From: Saccoglossus kowalevskii
Lineage: Eukaryota; Hemichordata; Enteropneusta; Harrimaniidae
Assembly: GCF_000003605.2 (NCBI RefSeq)
Contig: NW_003148279.1
Span: 1,173 to 22,821 of the forward strand
Direction of reading: 5' to 3'
DNA: 21,649 bases
Shown piece after piece: positions 10,622 through 20,400 of the stretch; the first letter of the stretch is position 1, and each line of letters starts with the position of its first letter. The notes beneath the pieces were generated by a model. It was not told the origin of the DNA. It saw only the letters and a program-made list of their open reading frames with translations, and did no database searches. The position numbers and the translations under genes are program-made.

Positions 10622-10764
10622 ATATTATTATAGGGAATTATGCTAAAGCCGAAAAGGACATCATAAAACGTTTTGATGATATAATGGAAAGATATGAGGA
10701 CATGTCAGAGGATGACCAAAGACAATTGTTCCATCTATTGATGACATGAAAGAAATACCCAGAA
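10622..10764 (+). pseudogene. Decayed copy, equivalent of exon 12 with premature TGA
   Basis: TTTTAAACAG precedes a phase-1 exon containing DDIMERYEDMSEDDQRQLFH. A TGA at 10747-10749 falls where the partner reads NDVSKYYPE. Downstream KKYPE remains in phase with the partner's KYYPE, which suggests a nonsense change plus a one-codon deletion and not a lasting frameshift. The donor is GTATGC. Confidence 0.8.
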
Positions 10765-10878
10765 GTATGCCTTCCATTATTGTCTACACACTTTCATTTA
10801 CGTATCACATTACACAGTCTTAGTTCTACCGGGATCTGAGTTTAATGTCACTAATTTTATGAGTACTATTTATTGAAG

Positions 10879-11081
10879 AAATTGCTACCGTACAAAAACA
10901 CATCATGAACGGAATGGAGAAGCAGTTAACTCACACATATGCCATGCTCACCATAGCAACGCTAGCGAGTTACAAGATAGAAGAGTTCCAAGGATTGACC
11001 GAGGTATTAGTGAAACAAAAATATGCACGGCCAGCATATGTGTATTTCTCAAATCTCGCAGTTGTGCAATCGTATTACACG
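10879..11081 (+). pseudogene. Decayed copy, equivalent of exon 13 with 1-nt deletion
   Basis: From the acceptor TATTGAAG, the phase-0 frame reads KLLPYKNTS and stops at TGA 10906-10908. The conserved frame resumes from ATG 10905 with the LTIATLASYKIEEFQGL stretch, matching LMTLATYKAEEFQDL of the partner. One base is missing between PYK and this segment. The donor GTTAGT keeps phase 0. Confidence 0.8.
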
Positions 11082-11588
11082 GTTAGTAAAGCCATTTCTG
11101 TATGTGGTATCATAACTAAACTCCTTCTCCTTAGTGTTGTGGTGATAGCTTATAAACATGCTAGAATAATGTAAATTTAACTACTTCAACATTCTGTTTA
11201 ATTTGGACTTCCCTGCTGTCTCCTATATACATGACATGACAAGGTACATGACTGACATGTTCAGACCCTCTCCAATTTGGACGCAAGTTAATGCTGGACG
11301 TTTAGTGACCCCCAAAGGAAACTGTCAAATTATACACATTTTTGTTTTCGTACACTATCAGTCACATGATTATGAGGAATTAGATCCGTCCAGCCTGGGC
11401 TGGATGATACAATGCTGTTAAAACGACGATTTGCAGTCTGCCTATATTTGTGTTGTAGCTTAGTAACAGTGCTAGTATGGTATAAACAATATAATGACAA
11501 CTCTAAACACGGGTATGCAGCTAATCATCGTGTTTGCAATGTATAGTACAAACTTACTGCACCATAGCTAAATTGTTGATTTAATAGC

Positions 11589-11806
11589 TACACTGTAAAA
11601 GAATTTATTATTCACTGGGTTTTAATTTTGCTTATTTCGCTGACTGGAAAATGCGCTAAATTAAAACCCAGTGAATCATATGTAAAAGTTAGCATAGAAC
11701 ACATTATCTAAATGATAAAACCGTGAATTTAAAACCAACTGAATATGCCTGAAATGGTAAATCAGCAACATTTAAACCCAGTGAAAATTAGTCATTTTAC
11801 AGTATA
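11589..11806. mobile_element. Palindromic MITE-like element, 218 bp
   Basis: The ends TACACTGTAAAA (11589-11600) and TTTTACAGTATA (11795-11806) are near-perfect inverted repeats. Internally there is a perfect 19-bp inverted repeat at 11610-11628 and 11658-11676 containing TTCACTGGGTTTTAATTT, and a further CCCAGTGAA at 11778-11786. No coding capacity, so it would have been mobilised in trans if it ever moved. It sits in the last intron of the decayed copy. Confidence 0.75.
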
Positions 11807-11899
11807 CTAGTACTCACCACAATCATAGGAATGAAGTAGGACTCATCCATTTAATATATTGTGTAATGGCTACTTGTCTAATAACGTGTCATTGTACAG

Positions 11900-12100
11900 G
11901 AGACTGCACGGACTGGGATGAAGATATTCGCTGATCAATTAAAAGATCGGCGATTCGCAACGACTCACGGCACCTCCTTGAACTCGATGGAACAGTTTGG
12001 TGAACATAAACAGTTTGTGCATATCTTTCGTGAATACAAACCACTTGTTGAATCGGTTAAAGATGAACCAGGATTTGCACAACTCGTGCAAGCTACGTAG
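11900..12100 (+). pseudogene. Terminal exon of the decayed copy
   Basis: ATTGTACAG precedes an open phase-0 stretch of 66 codons (ETARTGMKIFADQLKDRRFA to FAQLVQAT) that ends at TAG 12098-12100. It shows no lesion. Its partner in the intact gene lies outside the window, so it predicts the missing C-terminus of that gene: charged, and without membrane or zinc motifs. Confidence 0.7.
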
Positions 12101-12660
12101 ATGTGATGGAAGGACGAGGGTGTGTCATTTCATACACTTATACAGAATATTCAATTGTCACGTGTTAGCAAAGCGATATTTCTATAAAAGCAGAGAAGAG
12201 AAGAGTTTAAATTGCGGATTTCAAGTGTGCCTGATATATATTGTCCAATTACGTCAGTGATAATGCAGGCTTTTACGAGGTTAAAATTTGTACAAAACGA
12301 GTTTACATTTCCAGGATTTCACAGTACAATACGTAACGTTGCTTTCCAGGTCGTAGTACCATGTTGTCTATCGCATATTGTATTTATTGAACGTGTCATG
12401 AGTCATGTTTTATAACACTGACAAACTATTTGAAATGTGATGGGCGCACTTGTTCTAATTAATGGATAAAACTTTTCTTGTGGAAGCGGGGTCGCACTAA
12501 GCCAACTTGTATGTGAATATAGTTCGATGTCTAAATGTCGTAATTATGTTTTGTATGTTTTTCAGAAGTACTAGTATCTAAATTATGTATATTGTAAAAA
12601 AGAGAGCAATCAGCTTACACTTCTATACCGCCGAAGAGGGCGCTACAGTAAAATTGTCCT

Positions 12661-12666
12661 AATAAA
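12661..12666 (+). promoter_or_regulatory. Candidate poly(A) signal AATAAA
   Basis: Canonical hexamer 560 bp past the TAG of the decayed copy. AATAAA is common in AT-rich DNA, so this is only positionally suggestive. Confidence 0.3.
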
Positions 12667-12803
12667 TTGTACAAGTTTGGTGCTGTGTTGATACAACTAC
12701 CGTTGACTATAATCTTTTCTTTCATGAATGTTGTATTTACATTTATTTTTACATTATTCTAGTAACTGTAAAGTGCTAAATGCATATCTGAATGGCCATT
12801 TAT

Positions 12804-13046
12804 ACAGAGGCGGCGTGAGGAAATCTTTTATGGGGGGGATCTGCTCACCAATCTTGCGCCGAAGGCGCGACTTTACTAGGGGTCCGGTGCATGCGCCCCT
12901 TAAGCAGTTTGAAATCTAAACCCTTGAAACGCTATTTCCGGCATTTTGAGGGACAAATTTTGGTGACACAAAATGTTTCAGCTTGATTTTGGAGGGGCGA
13001 CATTTTTTCGAGCGGGCGACTGCCCCTACCCTGTACCGCCGCCACT
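12804..13046. mobile_element. GC-rich inverted-repeat element remnant
   Basis: A GC-rich island in AT-rich surroundings, bounded by AGAGGCGGCG (12806-12815) and CGCCGCCACT (13037-13046), which are inverted repeats with one mismatch. Inside are GCGCCGAAGGCGCGAC, a GGGGTCCGGTGCATGCGCCCC palindrome-like core (12879-12899) and GAGCGGGCGACTGCCCC. From general familiarity this GGGGTCCGG(G)GCATGC word occurs in dispersed repeats of many marine invertebrates. TTTAT-like words on both sides may be a target duplication. The short open frames here are not genes. Confidence 0.65.
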
Positions 13047-13117
13047 TTTATGTACGTACGATATTCCGTTAATTAGTCATGATAACAATGCATTTTCCAA
13101 CCAATTTTGTCATGCAA

Positions 13118-13447
13118 TACGCCCCTTTAACCCTTCCTCTTTTTTACGGTTTCCAATATAAGCATCAGTTAACATGGCTACGCGAAATAGGCTGGTAAAT
13201 ATAATTTTCTAGATCGAATGAAATAATACTTTTGCTAATATAATGTATTATTATAATTTTAAATCTTGGTCGACACACGTTGACTAAACCTTTATTTACA
13301 ACTCGCTCCAGAAAATAATTACTCCTGGACGTTAATAAAACAGAGCATCGTGCTAATTGTCTAGTGTTACGATCCCAAGGAGGGGTTCTCTGAATAAAAT
13401 ATGGTACGCAATGCAAGCCGAAGTAACAAACGCGCAAAAGGGGCGTA
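13118..13447. mobile_element. Possible inverted-repeat element, about 330 bp
   Basis: TACGCCCCTTT at 13118-13128 and AAAGGGGCGTA at 13437-13447 are an exact 11-bp inverted repeat flanking AT-rich sequence. There is no clear target duplication and no coding content, so the pair could be chance or remnants of two insertions. Confidence 0.35.
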
Positions 13448-13685
13448 ATTTAGTTATTTGACGCTTATAAGCGTGTACCGTGTTAGGGTAATAAAGTGTA
13501 AAAAAGGAATCTCATGAATTCATGTTACCCCAACATGGAAATAGTATGATTTTAGTATGTATATAGGGTATCTATTTTAAGTGTCTGCACTTGAAAAGGG
13601 GTATAATTTCACAAAAATAAGTACGTGTTTAGTAGCCTTTTTTTGAAAAACTATACTTTAGCATGAGTACCAGTTTAGACTTGGA

Positions 13686-13708
13686 GTAACCCCCACCCCC
13701 CGGGTTAC
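13686..13708. repeat. Short hairpin with C-rich loop
   Basis: GTAACCC and GGGTTAC enclose a nine-base C-rich loop. No neighbouring feature explains it. Confidence 0.5.
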
Positions 13709-14369
13709 GATCATACCAGTACGGAGGTAACAACGATAATCTGTTAGGGTATATGTTGACCTCACTACATGATTGAATGTTTTCTCGATGTTAGTTTCTC
13801 AACTGCACATGCGCACATGAGGCCGGTGTCGTGTTGCACTAGCCGCTGTACACAATCGCCGGCGTACAATGACCGTGGTTTCATTTTCGCAAACAAATAC
13901 ATGTACTACAATTTGCGTTCCATGTCATAGTTCAACTGAGCTTAGCTACGGAGTACGTACATTGAGCAAGCATTGAAATATGTGACAAGCATTGGGGACT
14001 GAACAATGAGTGTCTTACATTCAATTTGGAGCAGGATTAGGAAGACACGGTAGGTATATGCATTAGGGCGCAGCATTTCAACACACGGACAACCATTAAC
14101 ACGCTAAATATCAATGTGTCGCCGTTCACAGCGTGAGCGAAAGTAGGGTTTCTAAGGCGCTGCACCGGCCCGCGAGACAAAGAATGACCTCTTTAAAAGT
14201 AAAGCGAGTTTGAATACGTACATAACCTTGCCGACAGCCTAATACGCGGTTGGTTTGTATGTACCAATGTGTGTGTATTGAGGTCACGTGATTCACAATG
14301 GTCATTTCCACAGGTAGACAACACCAGGTGTACAATGTAATACAGCAGAGACGAGCCTAATAAAACAGC
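13709..14369 (+). promoter_or_regulatory. Upstream region of the intact solenoid gene
   Basis: This 660 bp precedes the first-exon ATG and should hold the promoter and 5' untranslated region. I see no convincing TATA box or initiator. CpG dinucleotides are more frequent here than in the introns. AATAAA occurs a few bases before the ATG and is not useful as a signal in this position. Confidence 0.3.
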
Positions 14370-14462
14370 ATGGCTGCCAATGTATCGGGCGATCAGCCTG
14401 AGTACGGGGAAAAACAGAGACATATTCTAGAGAGCTTATTCATTGAAGAAGTGGATTTTAAA
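14370..14462 (+). CDS. Intact gene exon e1 (start)
   Basis: ATG at 14370 opens 31 codons ending EEVDFK at the donor GTGAGT, phase 0. The ATG is followed by G at +4 and preceded by ACAGC. It precedes the repeated modules and has no counterpart in the decayed copy. Confidence 0.7.
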
Positions 14463-17400
14463 GTGAGTAAACGTGGTTTTATTTCCTACATTATTCCGAC
14501 ACTGGTTTACTATATAAACTACATATAATATATTGTTACCAAAGAAATTAAAACAAGCAGGTTAACACCCGCGATACGGAGCACGCAAATTGGCGATAGA
14601 GGGCGCACACCAACCCGTACCAATACCAATACAATTTTTGAAAGTTTAGAAAAAATCCTAAAAATAACCTTTATACGATAAGTGACATGATGTAGACGTT
14701 GGCGGTAATTTTTCCGTTTCTTTTAATTAATTTAACAGGATTTAGATGATTACAGTTTTATTGTCGCCTGTATTGATACATATAAAACAACGACGCTCGA
14801 TGAATCCTATCCTGTGAACGACGATATGAAATCGACAACACTATTTAATCTCAATAAAATGATGGAGGGGTTGTTGTAAGTAAAAACATCTAATAGCTTT
14901 TCATGGCGTTAAATACACAGTGTCTCATGCGATAATTGTTTTGTTGTTGTTGATAATTTGAATATTGATTCCATTACACTAAGAAAAGTCAAGACCTCTA
15001 CGCAAATGCAAATATCATTAAAGTCGTGCACAATGCTTGAACTGTTTCATGCACAGAACCACTTCGTTCAAATTATACAATTCGAGAATTTCTTAAAAGT
15101 TCAATGAAGATTGAAACATTCTGGTTTGACGCGCAATCAAGAAATGAATCGCAAACTAAGGAGTACCAGAAATGCATTATTATTTGACGCAGTTGGGGAA
15201 TGTTTTGGTGTCATTTGACGCCTAAGTATAGTGTCATGACCTGCCACAAACCAAACCTACGTAAATCGTTAAAATTCTATTTAAAGCGGGAGGTTCATCA
15301 CCTGCGCACGCGCGGGGATTGAGTCCCAAGCTACGATAACAACACACGCTAAAACGCAAAGGCTCATGGTTAGACCCTTGTTTGTAAACTATGACACGCT
15401 ATCGCCATCTGACACATGCGCATGTGACGACTTCCCCCGCTTTAAATAAATTGGCCAAGACGTATAGTCACAATCAAATTATTACCACCTGATGATTCAC
15501 AATAAACAAACAAATTATATAATAATTATATAATAATTCATAGAAACGTGCAAATATGCATTTTATCGTGACGTACTCGAAGGGAGTGAACTAACGCGAG
15601 ATGATTATTTGATTAAACAGTTCAGAATACTACGGAATCCTGTGTAAGTGTAACTAAATTGTTGCTGCCCCTGTGATACATCAACATATTATTGATTTCC
15701 ACGTGTACAAATGACTAAAATGTGTATTAAACTTTACTTAGAGAAACAGAATCATCAAAGGGTTCAACTTATTCTGAAGCAATAATGAAATATTATTTTA
15801 CTCTCTACGAGTCAAGAAAACCAGAACATATTGAATTATGCTACAATATCACATGCGTTGGACAGAAATTTATCGCAATGAAGGTACGTGTAAGTGTGAG
15901 CGTTTATGGTAAATTAGAAACGTACAACATTCGAATAATTGCACTAAAGTGTATGCATGACAATTAGATGTTGTTGCACATAGCATGACTTGAAGAACAG
16001 TATTATATGTTCTGCTGTAATTAAGGGATATCATTTAAATACCGGAGAATCGACACTGACGCGCAATCATCCGAACTAGCTGATGAGTCATTGGAGCTGC
16101 GCCCTCCTTATCAGCGATTTTAAAGGGCGATAGTCGTCGCGCCACGCATGCGCGAGATATGTGTCTCATATAAATAAAGATGGCGACTTTGACTGTTGCG
16201 CAGATCAACGAGTACAAAATTGAGACGTTTCCAAGCTTTAATTAGGTAATGTTTAGGCGATTGGAAAGTATCGAAGGAGTCACCGGCGATATTAAGAGGT
16301 TAAACCTCATTCTTGTGATTTCCATTTGAAGAGCGCGTTGGATTATGGGAAAATCAATGTTTATTAACACAAATGTAGCACATGCGCAGCGTAACGACCA
16401 CGTGACCGCGATTTAACATGTTCGTCTTCGAAAAATGTCAGCACGTGTCTTATCAGGTTATTAATATTGAAGTGTTTCTTATTATACATTTATTTGAAGT
16501 CGGTGCTCTGGAAATATATGATCAATTCAATTTAATTCAATTCAATTTACAGAACATGACAAGCTATCTCAAGAGTAAGTTTCATCTCGTTGCTGCCGTT
16601 ATACGAGATTCGGACGCTAACGATTTTGAAAATCCCGTGATGTCAAGTATTGCCAGACAGACAAAGGACCATCTGATTAATATGCTAGCAAAGGCGTCAC
16701 ATGACAGGTTAGGTCAATCAAAAATCGTTTCCGATCTAGTATTGGGATATGTTTATTTAAGTTTTTTTCTGGACACTTCTATGTTGTATTGATAAAATAA
16801 GCACCAAATATATTGATGGAATTATAGTTAGAAAACAGTATGAGGAGTAGAAAAAATAAGACAAATATTATTTTTTTAATTCTTTATTTGAAAAAAACAA
16901 CTGACATTAATTATCACAATTCCATGCGGTTTTGGTAACAGGTGCATCAGATTGAGTACAAGAGCGCCACCTATGTGAAACACAAATATTTTGATACAAA
17001 AATCACAATAAACGCCGACCAACGGGACTTTGAATATGACCATGGACTCAAATTACCGGTGCAATTGCTGCTCTTTTAACAGAAGAAATTTACTTTGGAA
17101 AAAATACGTCTGCGTGAATTTAGCATGCATGTTTAATATTTATTTTATTGACCGTGTTTCACAACATGCTTACTAAGGAACGGTAACTGCATGTTGACAT
17201 GTCATTAGATTTGTATGTTACTTACCATGTTTACTGACTTCCATCTCCATAGTAACGGTAAGCTTTCCGATGAGCTGATTGATCTCATTGTAATATGCAT
17301 GGAAAGAAGAACACGTCACCATTTTCATATCATAGAAGAGATTGGCAACCACAAACACGCGAAGTATCGGCAAAGGGTGCCCTTTGGCGACCCGGGCTGT

Positions 17401-20400
17401 TATCTAATAGAAATGTTAGGTAGCAACACCAAAGCTATTTCGTGGAAGGTATGTCACAATATAAAGCGAGGTCTCTGTCTAGTTATTTTTCAAGGATATA
17501 TTGACTCAATATTAAACGTGTATTAACGGAAATGTACATAAAAATACCCAAATTAGCATATGGAATATAACAATATGGAAATTATGCTGTATTTATTATG
17601 CAGCACTTATTGATAGAACATAGTGTTGTCTTCATGACAATGCATTCGTAGAAGTGCTTGAACAGATAGCCAGCCAAATTCAATGATTGAAACCTAACGA
17701 CACATATAAAAGAGTCCATTTACCAAATTACGTCTGATCCCGCAAGATTATTATATTAAGATCAGGTGAAAATCACACTAAACGGATTTTTTGAAAACAC
17801 ATTTCAGAATTGATAGTTTACTATTCATGTATAGATTGCGAACATTATTAAAACCTAATGCCAATCTTTGAATAAGGGCGTAGTTGTAAATTTCTTGTGA
17901 AGTCTTGTATATCACATCGTTCATGATAGCAAGCCATGGTATTTCTATCTAACACAAACACGTTTGAATAAGTTTCGAACCACACTATCAGAGTATAGAA
18001 TGAATTGGCTATTGCATTGCGATCTGTGAAATGTATAACATGTTTTAAAATTATTCCACAGAAACACACGGAGAAAGCAAATGAGGTGATTTTACTCTGG
18101 ATCGCTCCTATTGAACTGCCGAATTCGGATCTTAGTGGTTTCATATCTATTGCAGAGGAGGTTTTCATGACCTTTATGTTCACATTTAAGTAAGTGTAGA
18201 TTAAACATGATGTTATAGCCCAGACCAGTTGAACCTTATATATATGATGGTACTGCAGCAAACTAGACACCTTTATTTGAACCGAATGTTGTAACTGAGT
18301 GAATATTCGAAAAAAAATGTGTCGTTTTGCGAATGTTTTTATTAGATAGACGTTGGATAGATTAAAATGCAATACACGAACACTGACAAACATTATAACT
18401 TACACTCATCGCGACTGAATGAAACAACGGATTCAGATTTATACTACATAACACAGAACAATTTGATGGAATTGTATTTGGATTCCGATTTCCTACTGTA
18501 TTCAATGACGTCTGCACAATGACTTTTCACCTCGGATATTTAAACAATAATGAAAACGGTATTTTGCAAGTCATTAAAAATAAATAAATAAATAAATAAA
18601 CAGGTTTACTTACTCATTTTGTTGTATATTTGAAATCAAAAGAAAGTCATTAGCGAAAGAGATTAGTTTTAAACAAATGAGCAACATGAATGCAAATGAG
18701 TATATGCATTTTTGTAGTTAGTTGGAGTAATTTCCAGTCTGTCATTTTGTAATCAAGCACCGATTCAATACACTCTTTTCCCAGACAATTTCAATTATCT
18801 ACTGTAGCATGACATACATTTATGAATTTTACTTAAATAGCAAAGACAATATTGAAAAGAAAATCACTGGAAGTCTGTGCGACCTCTTGGAATATTGCCT
18901 GCAGTGTGATAGTGAACTGTATTACAGAATTGGGAAAGAAATCGTAGAGTTTATTAAATTAAAGGTACTACATTATATCTGTATTTGAGTGTTGCCTTTT
19001 TGTAGTAAATACAGTTGGGATTGTAGTCATAATATGCAAAGTACGAAATCCTTTAATTTTACACCGGGTTGTATACATAGCATGTGACCCATGCGAATGC
19101 TGTGGCAGTTTGACACAAGTTCTCAAAACTATGGCTGTTAAGATATTGTTTGCTTCTGATGAGACATATTATATCGTTTTAGGGTCACAACACGAAGGTA
19201 ACGGCGATATTAAAGGCTTATGACGAACTGATAAAAAGAGATGACTTTGAATGCCCAAGATCGAATGAGCACAAGTTTACCACTCTGGAAGATACTATGT
19301 CGCTCATCACGTGTGATATAGCGTAAGTTTAATTCCCAAAACACCATGAATTATACTTGACATTAATCAGGCATAATCACAAAATACGGTGGAAGCATTT
19401 CACAGTGATGCATATTTTGTGATTCCAAGACTGTTTTACTTTTGCTTATGTCCCTAGTGAATCAAACACAACGACCCAGAACAAAGATACGCTTTTGTCG
19501 ATTCTTCGTTTTTCAATGGAACATGACCTGGAGGAAATAAATGAGATACCAATATCAATATGGGGAGAAATATGCGGATATATAGTGTGTAATATCTTAG
19601 ACAAGGTAAATGCACTGTATGTAAAAATTGAAATATTAAATATGACCCATCTCGGATGTTTCCCAGTAAACCAATTATCGTCAAAAACAAAATACAACAT
19701 CTTACCCAAGATAACATTATGTAATACTAATATAACCTCCTGCATCTTTATGGGATTTGTTTTTGAATAATGATAAGCACATTATTATTGTGATGAAAGT
19801 GGTGTACATTTTCAGGGGATATCTCTCTGTACTATACGATTGACATATGTAAATATATAATTATTTACTCTTCACGAATGCCACTATACCAATCAGAATT
19901 ACGATGTTGAACAGGTGGTACAAAAACTTGATTCACCATACAAATGCAGGTTTTACTCATATAAGTTATTTATGTATATTGTCAGAGCAAGACTAAAGAT
20001 ATAAACGAATTTGCACCATACCTCATTAAGTTGCTATGCTGTGATGTGGAGAGACTTGCTGATGGGGCAGAGTCAACTGTTCGGTCAATGTCTAAGCGAC
20101 CAGAAATATTTCTTCCTTACATTAACGATTTAATCGACATTATTATTGTACAAGAAAGATTCTGCGTAATAAGTGAGTATTGTCATCTCATATAAATAAT
20201 ATAAAGTATATTTTATTATCAATGATTATTAAAAAATATAAAAATACAAAAATTGTAGTGACAATGTTACCATAATTGACAAGTTAAATATCGATGTGAG
20301 ATCAATATCGATCAATCGATCAACTTAAGCATCATCAACTATTATATTACCAGGTTCCTGGGTAATCGTACTACAACAACACTTGACTGACAGTGTTCTA

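Larger units (their letters stand above)
6859..12100 (+). pseudogene. Decayed 5'-truncated HEAT-like solenoid gene, tandem paralogue
   Basis: Eight exon-like segments occur in order: 6859-6985, 8367-8517, 8774-8913, 9636-9791, 10128-10317, 10622-10764, 10879-11081 and 11900-12100. The first seven match exons 7-13 of the gene at 14370-21391 one by one, for example SMEHDLDDIGSIPVSLWG against SMEHDLEEINEIPISIWG. Splice positions are mostly conserved. Several junctions cannot be joined in frame: the 8517 end does not match the next exon, the 9636 exon is one base short relative to its partner, a TGA interrupts the 10622 exon, and the 10879 exon is one base short. No equivalents of exons 1-6 were seen. 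The last exon ends in a clean TAG and AATAAA occurs at 12661. I infer a pseudogene from tandem duplication. Alternative splice choices could repair one junction (a donor at 8498) but not the internal TGA. Transcription cannot be judged from sequence. Confidence 0.75.

Noticed and set aside
13165-13437. 90-codon minus-strand frame
   Set aside because: It lies wholly inside the possible inverted-repeat element at 13118-13447 and resembles no protein I know.
15056-15185. Open stretch resembling an RGS-like helix (YTIREFLKSSMKIETFWF)
   Set aside because: The acceptor phase does not match e2, there is no good donor, and the resemblance is short enough to be chance.
16418-16552. In-frame extension upstream of exon e5 with an ATG
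   Set aside because: It contains the polypyrimidine-like region and CAG acceptor of e5, and its translation is intron-like.
16942-17079. Open stretch after GTAACAG ending in TAA, possible exon
   Set aside because: Its phase does not fit the donor of e5, while e5 joins e6 directly in frame. It could be an alternative last exon, but nothing supports that.
17848-18393. 181-codon open frame on the minus strand
   Set aside because: It lies antisense across exon e7 of the intact gene, shows no recognisable motif, and its partner region in the decayed copy has no matching frame.
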